From positions 20,631,027 to 20,695,026 of the forward strand of contig OZ038437.1 in the NCBI GenBank assembly GCA_964036275.1: 64,000 nt of DNA. Reading direction: 5' to 3'. Shown here in pieces: positions 47,227-59,609 of this stretch (positions within the stretch are counted from its first letter, which is position 1; each line of letters begins with the position of its first letter). The position numbers were made by a program, and so were the translations under genes. The notes below the pieces were generated by a model that ran no database searches, was not told the origin of the DNA, and was given only the letters and a program-made list of their open reading frames with translations. The DNA comes from Litoditis marina (lineage: Eukaryota > Nematoda > Chromadorea > Rhabditida > Rhabditidae).

Positions 47227-49040
47227 CTGGGGGGAGACCCCCCAGACCCCCCACGCGTGTAGTCATTTCAAGTTATTTAGATTAACTTTTTTGGTTCCAT
47301 GACAACTTGGGTTGTGACGTCTTCTGGCCTTCAGAATCCTATGTGTCGTTGACGTTACATCGTGAAACATTGTCGTCATGACATCGTTGTCACCAACGGT
47401 ACTTGTTCTGAGAGTTTCAATACTCTATGGCATTGTTTGTATTTGACGTCTTCTAGCCTTCTGAATATTACTCGTCGTTACTTAGAATTCATATAGTCTT
47501 CACCTATGAGTATAATCTACGGTTTGCAATAGCTTAGAGCCCAAGAGGAACTATTAAAAAGAACTTGACTTTTTTGCTAGTGAAATGCTTGGTATGTGAC
47601 GTCATCAATTGATGGTTTGATCTTGAAACTTAAAACTACTGTAACTTGGCTCATTTCTCTCCGATGTACCCCGTGTTTGACTTTTCGAGTTGTTCATGAG
47701 TAGTGGAATACAATGACACTAAGTTTGAAGTTACACCTGTTTCCATAGCAATTTTAGGCCAAAATCATATTTATTGCGCTAAAAAAATCAATAGTTGACC
47801 TTTGACCTTAATGCTCTGGCAGTACAATCTTTATTCAATACTGGTCCTGTCCTATGAGTTTCAAGTCGTTCCGTTCATTTAGACGGTCAGGAGAGGCGTG
47901 GGAAAATGTTGAGTCCGAGGTAGCTTAAAAGTGAGCCTATTTGCGCCGTATATAGTACGGGTTCGACTTTTAAAACTTGAATAACTCGAGAACGGCTGGA
48001 TGGTTTTGCTTAATTTTTCATAATATTTGCCGGTCTATTGACCTTCGTCTATGGACAAAATTTGGGTCAAACTGCATGAGTTTGGCTGTTTTACTTTTTT
48101 CTAAAAAAACGTCTTAAAAAATTATTTTTGAGAAATTCAAAAATCTGTTACATACAAATCGTTTCAATTCTCCATGCGCATCTTATACACAAATCTCAGA
48201 GATTCAATCACATTTTGAACATGTGCCCCACCGAAATGAATGAAATTTTTTGTTGATTTTTATCGACGCTTACAGAACACCCGTTATATGCGATAATGTT
48301 TATTACTCATAAAGTAGAGTACCTGACAATCAACTCTATACACTGTAAAAATTAGAAGACAAACAGTTCATGGGAACCTTCTTTTGTAGCCTCATTTATG
48401 AGGTACTATGTTTCATAACGGAGATCACCAAAAATCGATACTTGATCTTTGATCTTTCATATTGCGAATGTATACTCAGTAGGTCATGACACATCTTGTG
48501 TCACAATATGAACAGATGAGGACCATTTTAAAACAGTTCGGAAATCTCAAAATGTTCCGGAAATTTCTCAAATCCGGAGGAAGTTGCGAAATTTTCCACG
48601 ATATTGAGCCAATAGAAGGGACTTCTGGAGAGTTCAACCAGCCAAAAATTTTAAGGTCATATCATCAACATGGGCGGTATGAGGAATGAAAGTAGCAAAA
48701 AATTGTACTTTTTTCTAATTCATGTAACTGTTTCCGGAAACGTTTCCGGCAAAAAGCGCTCGATGGAAACATTTGGCTTCAGAATACAGGCTTTCATGGG
48801 CAGTATCTCCGAAATTTCACTGTCCAACTTAGGGCCTTAAAAAATCAATAAATCGATAGCATTGATTTTCCTTAGACACCACGACCTTAGATTTTAGTGA
48901 CATAATTGATGGTCATACTGTTAGGTCGCTATCGTTAAAAAATGGATCCCGTTACGTTATGTACCGTTACGTCATTTAGTCGAGTTATGTATAGGGTGGT
49001 GACTAGCCGGTCACGCGGCTCACGCCGCGTGCCCGTCTAG
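47227..49040 (+). repeat. Array unit 9 (tail B)
   Basis: It is full length. Module II from about 48090 closely matches that of unit 1 (CGTTATATGCGATAATG). It ends with the hairpin at 49003-49040. Confidence 0.85.
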
Positions 49041-50639
49041 CGTGCATGTTAGCTATGTTTTGCACCTTTATTCAAAGTTGTTACCACGTTTCTTACTTTT
49101 TTTTGAACGTTTCAAACTGCTTTGAGTAGTTTGATGACTTGACGTCTTCTGGCCTTCAGAATCTTATCTGACGTGATCGTCACTTCGTGAAACAATGTAA
49201 TCGTAACATTGTTGGACTTTTTCCTCCTTGTTCTGAGAGTTTCAGAAAGTTTGAACGAAGTTCATTTTTGACGTCTTCTAGCCTTTTTTTGAGTTGTTCA
49301 TGAGTAGTGGAATACAATGACATTAAGCTAGTAATTTTATGTATCTCCATAGCAATTTTAGGCCAAAATCATATTTAATGCGCTCAAAAAATCAATAATT
49401 GACCTTTGACCTTAATGCTTTGGCAGTACAATCTTCATCCAATACTGGTCCTGCCCTATGAGTTTCAAGTCATTCCGATCATTTAGACGGTCAGGAGAGG
49501 CGTGGGAAAATGTTGAGTCCGAGGTAGCTTAAAAGTGAGCCTATTTGCGCCGTATATAGTACGGGTTGGACTTTTAAAACTTGGATAACTCGAGAACGGC
49601 TGAATGGTTTTGCCTAATTTTTTACAATATTTGCCGGTCTATTGACCTTCGTCTATGGACGAAATTTGGGTCATACTGCATGAGTTTGGCTGTTTCACTT
49701 TTTTCTGAAAAAACGTCTTAAAAAATTATTTTTGAGAAATTCAAAAATCTGTCACATACAAATAGTTTTAAGTTGTTATGCGCATCTTATGTACAAATCT
49801 CAGAGATTCAATCACATTTTGAACATGTGCCCCACCGAAATGAATGAAATTTTTTGTTGATTTTTATCAACGCTTACAGAACACCCATTATATGCTGTAA
49901 TGTTCATTGCTCAAGAAGTAAAATATTTGACAATCAACTCTATACAGTATAGAAATATGAAGACATATAATTGATGGGAACCTTCTTTTGTAGCCTCATT
50001 TATGAGGTACTATGTTTCATAACGGAGATCACCAAAAATCGATACTTGATCTTTGATCTTTCATATTACAAATGTATACTCAGTAGGTCATGACACATCT
50101 TGTGCCGGAATATGAATAGATAAGGACCATTTTGAAACAGTTCGGAAATCCCAAAATGTTCCGGAAATTTCTCAAATCCGGAGGAAGTTGCGAAATTTTC
50201 CACGATATTGAGCCAATAGAAGGGACTTCTGGAGAGTTCAACCAGCTGGAGAATTTGAGGTCATATCATCAACATGGGCGGTATGAGGAATGAAAGTAGC
50301 AAAAAATTATACTTTTTTCTAATTCATGTAACTGTTTCCGGAAACGTTTCCGGCAAAAAGCGCTCGACAGAAACATTTGTCTTCAGAATACAGGCTTTCA
50401 TGTGCAGTATCTCCGAAATTTCACTCTCCAACTTAAGGCCTTAAAAAATCAATAAATCAATATCATTAATTTTCCTTAGACACCACGACCTTAGATTTTA
50501 GTGACATAATTGATGGTCATACTGGTTAGTGCTCATCGTTCAGGTCAGGGTCTCGTACCGTCCCGTCACGTCATTTAGTCGAGTTATGTATAGGGTGGTG
50601 ACTAGCCGGTCACGCGGCTCACGCCGCGTGCCCGTCTAG
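49041..50639 (+). repeat. Array unit 10 (tail A, about 0.2 kb deleted in module I)
   Basis: Near 49282 GACGTCTTCTAGCC runs straight into TTTTTTTGAGTTGTTCATGAG. This skips the segment that normally holds TGACGTCATCAATTGATGG. It is the only unit here lacking that block for this reason. The 67-codon frame is broken as in unit 8. Confidence 0.85.
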
Positions 50640-52475
50640 CGTGCATGTTAGCTATGTTTTGCACCTTAATTTAAAGTTGTTAACACGTTTCTTACTTTTT
50701 TTTGAACGTTTCAAACTGCTTTGAGTAGTTTGACGACTTGACATCTTCTGGCCTTCAGAATCTTATCTAACGTGATCGTCACTTCGTGAAACAATGTAAT
50801 CGTAACATTTTTGGACTCTTTTCTACTTGTTCTGAGAGTTTCAGAAAGTTTGAACGAAGTTCATTTCTGACGTCTTCTGACATTCTGAATATTACTCGTC
50901 GTTACTTAGAATTTACATAGTCTTCACGTATGAGTATACATTACATGTTGCGATAGTTAGGAGCCGGAAAGAAACTATTCGAAAGAACTTGACTTTTTTT
51001 GCTAGTGAAATGCTTGGTATGTGACGTCATCAATTGATGGTTTGATCTTGAAAGTTAAAACTACTGTAACTTGGTTCATTCTCCTCCGATGTGCCCCGTG
51101 TTTGATATTTTGAGTTGTTCATGAGTAGTGGAATACAATGACACTAAGTTTAAAGTTACCTCTATTTCCATAGCAATTTTAGGCCAAAATCATATTTAAT
51201 GCGCTAAAAAAATCAATAGTTCACCTTTGACCTTAATGCTCTGGCAGTACAATCTTTATCTAATACTGGTCCTGTCCTATGAGTTTCAAGTCATTCGGAT
51301 CATTTAGACGATCAGGAGAGGCGTGGGAAAATGTTCAGTCCGAGGTAGCTTAAAAGTGAGCCTATTTGCGCCGTATATAGTACGGGTTGGACTTTTGAAA
51401 CTTGAATAACTCGAGAACGGCTGAATGGTTTTGCTTAATTTTTCACAATATTTGCCGGTCTACTGACCTTCGTCTATGGACAGAATTTGGCACATACTGC
51501 ATGAGTTTGGCTGTTTCACTTTTTTCTAAAAAAACGTCTTAAAAAATTATTTTTGAGAAATTCAAAAATCTGTCACATACAAACTGTTTAAATTCTTTAT
51601 GCGCATCTTATACACAAATCTCAGAGATTCAATCACATTTTGAACATGTGCCCCACCAAAATGAATGAAACGTTTTGTTGATTTTTATCAACGCTTACAG
51701 AACATCCGTCATATAAGATAAAGTTTATTGCTCAAGAAGTTAAGTACCTGACAATCTACTCTAAACAATATGGAAGTTAGAAGACAAATAATTAATGGGA
51801 ACCTTCTTTTGTAGCCTCATTTATGAGGTACTATGTTTCATAACAGAGATCACCAAAAATCTATACTTGATCTTTGATCTTTCATATTGCGAATGTATAC
51901 TCAGTAGGTCATGACACATCTTATGTCACAATATGAACAGATGAGGACCATTTTAAAACAGTTCGGAAATCTCGAAAAGTTCCGGAAATTTCTCAAATCC
52001 GGAGGAAGTTGCGAAATTCTTGACGATATTGAGCCAATAGAAGGGACTTCTGGAGAGTTCAACCAGCCAAAAATTTCATGGTCATATCTACAACATACAC
52101 AGTATGAGGAATGAAAGTAACAAAAAATTGTACTTTTTTCTAATTCATGTAACTGTTTCAGGAAACATTTCCGGCAAAAAGCGCTCGATGGAAACATTTG
52201 TCATCAGAATACAGGCTTTCATGTGGAGTATCTCTGAAATTTTACTCTTCAACTTAAGGCCTTAAAAAATCAATAAATCGATAACATTGATTTTCCTTAG
52301 ACACCGCGACCTTAGATTTTAGTGACATAATTGATGGTGATACTGGTTAGTGCTCATCGTTCAGGTCAGGGTCTCGTACCGTCCCGTCCCGTCCCGTCCC
52401 GTCACGTCATTTAGTCATATTATGTATAGGGTGGTGACTAGCCGGTCACGCGGCTCACGCCGCGTGCCCGTCTAG
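50640..52475 (+). repeat. Array unit 11 (tail A)
   Basis: It is full length. Its palindrome is mutated (AGGAAACATTTCCGG near 52160) and its pentamer tract is mostly CGTCC. The hairpin is at 52438-52475. Confidence 0.85.
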
Positions 52476-54285
52476 CTGGGGGGAGACCCCCCAGACCCCC
52501 CACGCGTGTAGTCATTTCAAGTTGTTTAGATTAACTTTTTTGGTTCCATGACAACTTGGGTCGTGACGTCTTCTGGCATTCAGAATCCTATGTGTCGTTG
52601 ACGTTACCTCGTAAAACATTGTTGTCATTACATCATTGTCACTAATGGTACTTGTTTTGAGAGTTTCAATACTCTATGGCATTGTTTGTATTTGACGTCT
52701 TCTAGCCTTCTGAATATTACTCGTCGTTACTTAGAATTTACATAATCTTCACATATGACTATAAACTACGTGTTGCGATAGTTAGGAGCCTAAAAGAAAC
52801 TGATCGAAAGAACTTGACTTTTTTTGCTAGTGAAATGCTTGGTATGTGACGTCATCAATTGATGGTTTGATCTTGAAACTTAAAACCACTGTAACTTGGT
52901 TCATTTTTCTCCGATGTACCCCGTGTTTGACTTTTCGAGTTGTTCATGAGTAGTGGAATACAATAACAGTACATTTAAAGTTACATCTATCTTCACAACG
53001 ATTTTAGGTCAAAATCATATTTAATGCGCTAAAAAAATCAATAATTGACCTTTGACCTTAATGTTCTGGCAGTACAATCTTTATCCAATACTGGTCCTGT
53101 CCTATGAATTTCAAGTCGTTCCGATCATTTAGACGATCAGGAGAGGCGTGGGAAAATGTTCAGTCCAGGGTAGCTTAAAAGTGAGTCTATTTGCGCCGTA
53201 TATAGTACGGGTTCGACTTTTAAAACTTGAATAACTCGAGAACGGCTGGATGGTTTCCCTTTATTTTTCACAATATTTGCCGGTCTATTGACCTTTGTCT
53301 ATGGACAAAATTTGGCACATACTGCATGAGTTTGGCTGTTTCATTTTTTTCTAAAAATACGTCTTAAAAAATTATTTTTGAGAAATTCAAAAATCTGTCA
53401 CATACAAATTGTTTTAATTCTTTATGCGCATCTTATACACAAATCTCAGAGATTCAATCACATTTTGAACATGTGCCCCACCAAAATGGAGGAAATTTTT
53501 TGTTGATTTTTATCAACGCTTACAGAACACCCATTATATGCTGTATTGTTCATTGCTCGAGTTGTAAAGTACCTTACAATCAACTCTATACAGTATAGAA
53601 ATTTGAAGACATATAATTGATGGGAACCTTCTTTTGTAGCCTCATTTATGAGGTACTATGTTTCATAACGGAGATCACCAAAAATCGATACTCGATCTTT
53701 GATCTCTCATATTGCGAATGTATACTCAGTAGGTCATGACACATCTTGTGTCACAATATGAACAGATGAGGACCATTTTAAAACAGTTCGGAAATCTCAA
53801 AATGTTCCGGAAATTTCTCAAATCCGGAGGATGTTGCGAAATTTTCAACGATACTGAGCCAATAGAAGGGACTTCTGGAGAGTTCAACCAGCCAGAAATT
53901 TTAAGGTCATATCTACAACATACGCGGTATGAGGAATGAAAGTAGCAAAAAATTATACTTTTTTCTAATTCATGTAACTGTTTACGGAAACGTTTCCGGC
54001 AAAAAGCGCTCGACAGAAACATTTGTCTTCAGAAGACAGGCTTTCATGTGCAGTATCTCCGAAATTTCACTGTCCAACTTAAGGCTTTAAAAAATCAATA
54101 AATCGATAGCATTGATTTTCCTTAGACACCGCGACCTTAAATTTTGGTGACACAATTAATGGTCATACTGGTTAGTGCTGCTTGTTCCGTGCCGGGTCCC
54201 GTACCGTTACGTTACGTCATTTAGCACAATTTTCTCTAGGGTGGTGACTAGCCGGTCACGCGGCTCACGCCGCGTGCCCGTCTAG
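52476..54285 (+). repeat. Array unit 12 (tail B)
   Basis: It is full length with the B palindrome at its start and the hairpin at 54248-54285. Confidence 0.85.
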
Positions 54286-56113
54286 CGTGCATGTTAGCTA
54301 TGTTTTGCACCTTTTTTTCAAAGTTGTTACCACGTTACTTACTTTTTTTGAACGTTTCAAACAGCTTCGAGTAGTTTGACGAATTGACGTCTTCTGGCCT
54401 TCAGAATCTTATCTGACGTGATCGTCACTTCGTGAAACAATGTAATCGTAACATTTTTGGACTCTTTTCTACTTGTTCTGAGAGTTTCAGAAATTTTGAA
54501 CGAAGTTCATTTCTGACGTCTTCTGACATTCTGAATATTACTCGTCGTTGCTTAGAATTTACATAATCTTCACGTATGACTATACATTATGTGTTGCGAT
54601 AGTTAGGAGCCTGAAAGAAACTATTCGAAAGAACTTGACTTTTTTGCTAGTGAAATGCTTGGTATGTGACGTCATCAATTGATGGTTTGATCTTGAAATT
54701 TAAAACTACTGTAACTTGGTTCATTTTTCTCCGGTGTACCCCGTGTTTGACTTATTGAGTTGATCATGAGTAGTGGAATACAATGACACTGAGTTTGAAG
54801 TTACATCTATTTCCATAGCAGTTTTAGCACAAAATCATATTTATTGCGCTAAAAAAATCAATAGTTGACCTTTGACCTTAATGCTCTGGCAGTACAATCT
54901 TTATCCAATACTGATCCTGCCCTATGAGTTTCAAGTCATTCCGATCATTTAGACGGTCAGGAGAGGCGTGGGAAAATGTTGAGTCCGAGGTAGCTTAAAA
55001 GTGAGCCTATTTGCGCCGTATATAGTACGGGTTGGACTTTTAAAACTTGAATAACTCGAGAACGGCTGAATGGTTTTGCTTCATTTTTTACAATATTTGC
55101 CGGTCTATTGACCTCCGTCTATGGACAAAATTTGGGTCATACTGCATAAGTTTGGCTGTTTCACTTTTTTCTAAAAAAACGTCTTAAAAAATTATTTTTG
55201 AGAAATTCAAAAATCTGTCACATACAAATTGTTTTAATTCTCTATGCGCATCTTATACACAAATCTCAAAGATTCAATCACTTTTTGAACATGTGCCCCA
55301 CCAAAATGAATGAAATTTTTTGTTGATTTTTAGCGACGCTTACAGAACACCCGTTATATGCGCTAATGTTTATTACTTATAAAGTTGAGTACCTGACAAT
55401 CAACTCTATACACTGTGAAAATTAGAAGACAAATAGTTGATGGGAACCTTCTTTTGTAGCCTCATTTATGAGGTACTACGTTTCATAACGGAGATCACCA
55501 AAAATCGATACTTGATCTTTGATCTCTCATATTGCGAGTGTATACTCAGTAGGTCTTGACACATCTTGTGTCACAATATGAACAGATGAGGACCATTTTA
55601 AAACAGTTCGGAAATCTCAAAATGTTCCGGAAATTTCTCAAATCCGGAGGATATTGCGAAATTTTTAACGATACTGAGCCAATAGAAGGGACTTCTGGAG
55701 AGTTCAACCAGCCAGAAATTTTAAGGTCATATCTACAACATACGCGGTATGAGGAATGAAAGTAGCAAAAAATTATACTTTTTTCTAATTCATGTAACTG
55801 TTTCCGGAAACGTTTCCGGCAAAAAGCGCTCGATGGAAACATTTGTCTTCAGAATACAGGCTTTCATATGGAGTATCTCCGAAATTTCACTCTCCTACTT
55901 AAGGCCTTAAAAAATCAATAAATCGATAGCATTGATTTTCCTTAGACACCACTACCTTAGATTTTAGTGACATAATTGATGGTCATGCTGGTTAGTGCTG
56001 ATCGTTCAACAGGCGACCGTACCGTTACGTACCGTCACGTCACGTTATTTAGTCGAGTTATGTATAGGGTGGTGACTAGCCGGTCCCGCGGCTGACGCCG
56101 CGGGCCCGTCTAC
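54286..56113 (+). repeat. Array unit 13 (tail A, closing with the variant hairpin)
   Basis: It is full length. The closing hairpin at 56076-56113 has the CCCGCGGC/GCCGCGGG arms seen otherwise only at 35496-35533. Confidence 0.85.
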
Positions 56114-57786
56114 CTGGGGGGGAGACCCCCCCAGACCCCCCTACGCTCACAGTTATTTAGTAGTTTGTAAAATGTAACAATTTTTTGAATTTAATGTAGG
56201 TCATAACAAATCAATAAATCGATATTATCGATTTTCCTCAGATACCACGACTTTAGATTTCTATGGTAGTTCTTACCTTCAAGTATTGCAGCTATTACGG
56301 ATAACCTGACTTTTTTGCTAGTGAAATGCTTGGTATGTGACGTCATCAATTGATGGTTTGATCTTGAAATTTAAAACTACTCTAACTTGGTTCATTTTTT
56401 TCCGATGTATCCCGTGTTTGACTTTCTGCGTTGTTCATAAGTAGTGGATTACAATGACACTAAGCTTGTAATTTTATCTATCTCCATAACGATTTTATCA
56501 CAAAATCATATTTATTGCGCTAAAAAAATCAATAGTTGACATTTGACCTCAATTCTTCGGCAGTACAATCTATATTCAATACTGGTCCTGCCCTATGAGT
56601 TTCAACTCATTCCGATCATTTAGACGGTCAGGAGAGGCGTGGGAAAATGTTGAGTCCGAGGTAGCTTAAAAGTGAGCCTATTTGCGCCGTATATAGTACG
56701 GGTTGAACTTTTGAAACTTGAATAACTCGAGAACGGCTGAATGGTTTTGCTTAATTTTCCACAATATTTGCCGGTCCATTGACCTTCGTCTATGGACAAA
56801 ATTTAAGTCATACTGCATGAGTTTGGTTGTTTCACTTTTTTCTAAAAAACCGTCTTAAAAAATTATTTTTTTACAAATTCAAAAATCTGTTACGTACAAA
56901 ATGTTTTAATTCTTTATGCGCATCTAATACACAAATCTCACTATATCAATCATATTTTGAACATGCGCCCCACCTAAATGAATGACATTTTTTGTTGATT
57001 TTTATGAACGCTTACAGAATACCCGTCATATGATATAATGATTATTGCTTATAAAGTTAAGTACCTGACAATCAACTCTATACAATATAAGAATAAGAAG
57101 ATAAATAGTTCATGGGAAACTTCTTTTGTAGCCTCATTTATGAGGTACTATGTTTCATAACGGAGATCACCAAAAATCGATACTCGATCTTTGATCTTTC
57201 ATATTGCAAATGTATACTCAATAGGTCATGGCACATTTTGTGCCACAATATGAACAGATGAGGATCATTTTAAAACAGTTCGGAAATCCCAAAAAGTTCC
57301 GGAAATTTCTCAAATCCGGAGGAAGTTGCGAAATTCCTGACGATATTGAGCCAACAGTAGTGACTTCTGAAGAGTTCAACCAGCCAAAAGTTTGACGTTC
57401 ATATCTACAACATGGGCGGTATGAGGAATGAAAGTAGCAAAAAATTGTACTTTTTTCTAATTCATGTAACTGTTTCCGGAAACGTTTCCGGCAAAAAGTG
57501 ATCGATAGAAACATTTGTCTTCAGAAGACAGGCTTTCATGTGGAGTATCTCCGGAATTTCACTCTCCAACTTAAGGCCTTAAAAAATCAATAAATCGATA
57601 GCATTGATTTTCCTTAAACACCGCGACCTTAGATTTTAGTGACATAATTGATGGTCATGGTTAGAAGTTGTTTGGGAATCAAAAATGGTCGTACCGTTAT
57701 GTACCGTTACGTTACGTTATATTAGCATCTGTAGTATAGTAAGGGTGACTAGCCGGTCACGCGGCTCACGCCGCGTGCCCGTCTAG
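56114..57786 (+). repeat. Array unit 14 (tail C)
   Basis: This is the second member of the short C subtype, 1,673 bp by hairpin-to-hairpin measure, the same as unit 2. It ends with a standard hairpin at 57749-57786. Confidence 0.85.
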
Positions 57787-59609
57787 CGTGCATGTTAGCT
57801 ATGTTTTGCAACTTTACTTACAGTTGTTGTCACGTTTCTTACTTTTTTTTGAACGTTTCAAACAGCTTCGAATAGTTTGACGACTTGACGTCTTCTGGCC
57901 TTCTGAATCTTATCTGACGTGATCGTCACTTCGTGAAACAATGTAATCGTAACATTTTTGGACTATTTCCTACTTGTTCTGCGAGTTTCAGAAAGTTTGA
58001 ACGAAGTTCATTTCTGACGTCTTCTGACATTCTGAATATTACTCGTCGTTACTTAGAATTCATATAGTCTTCACCTATGAGTATGATCTACGGTTTGAAG
58101 TAGCTTGGAGCCCAAGAGGAACTATTAAAAAGAACTTGACTTTTTTGCTAGTGAAATGCTTGGTATGTGACGTCTTCAATTGATGGTTTGATCTTGAAAC
58201 TTAAAACTACTGTAACTTGGTTCATTTTTCTCCGATGTATCCCGTGTTTGATTTTTTGAGTTGTTCATGAGTAGTGGAATACAGTAACACTAAGTTTGAA
58301 GTTACATCTGTTTCCATAGCAATTTTAGGCCAAAATCATATTTATTGCGCTAAAAAAATCAATAGTTGACCTTTGACCTTAATGCTCTGGCAGTACAATC
58401 TTTATTCAATACTGGTCCTGTCCTATAACTTTCAAGTCGTTCCGATCATTTAGACGGTCAGGAGAGGCGTGGGAAAATGTTGAGTCCGAGGTAGCTTAAA
58501 AGTGAGCCTATTTGCGCCGTATATAGTACGGGTTGGACTTTTAAAACTTGAATAACTCGAGAACGGCTGAACGGTTTTGCTTAATTTTTCACAATATTTG
58601 CCGGTCTATTGACCTTCGTCTATGGACAATATTTGGGTCATACTGCATGAGTTTGGCTGTTTCACTTTTTTCTAAAAAAACGTATTAAAAAATTATTTTC
58701 GAGAAATTCAAAAATCTGTTACATACAAATTGTTTCAATTCTTTATGCGCATCTTATACACAAATCTCAGAGATTCAATCACATTTTGAACATGTGCCCC
58801 ACCGAAATGAATGAAATTTTTTGTTGATTTTTATCAACGCTTACAGAACACACGTTGTTCGAGATAATGTTCATTACTTATAAAGTAGAGTACCTGACAA
58901 TCAACTCTATACACTATAGAAATAAGAAGACAAATGATTCATGGGAACCTTCTTTTGTAGCTTCATTTATGAGGTACTATGTTTCATAACGGAGATCACC
59001 AAAAATCGATACTTGATCTTTGATCTTTCATATTGCGAATGTATACTCAGTAGGTCATGACACATCTTGTGCCACAATATGAACAGATGATGACCATTTT
59101 AAAACAGTTCGGAAATCTCAAAAAGTTCCGGAAATTTCTCAAATCCGGAGGATGTTGCGAAATTTTCCACGATATTGAGCCAACAGAAGGGACTTCTGAA
59201 GAGTTCAACCAGCCAGAAATTTTAAGGTCATATCATCAACATGGGCGGTATGAGGAATGAAAGTAGCAAAAAATTATACTTTTTTCTAATTCATGTAACT
59301 GTTTCCGGAAACGTTTCCGGCAAAAAGCGCTCGACAGAAACATTTGTCTTCAGAATACAGGCTTTCATGTGCAGTATCTCCGAAATTTCACTCTCCTACT
59401 TAAGGCCTTAAAAAATCAATAAATCGATAGCATTGATTTTCCTTAGACACCGCTACCTTAGATTTTAGTGACACAATTGATGGTCATGCTGGTTAGTGCT
59501 GATCGTTCAACAGGCGACCGTACCGTTACGTACCGTCCCGTTATTTAGTCGAGTTATGTATAGGGTGGTGACTAGCCGGTCACGCGGCTCACGCCGCGTG
59601 CCCGTCTAG
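57787..59609 (+). repeat. Array unit 15 (tail A)
   Basis: The first 0.94 kb is a near copy of unit 4. One of the few differences alters the TGACGTCATC block to TGACGTCTTC near 58170. The hairpin is at 59572-59609. Confidence 0.85.
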
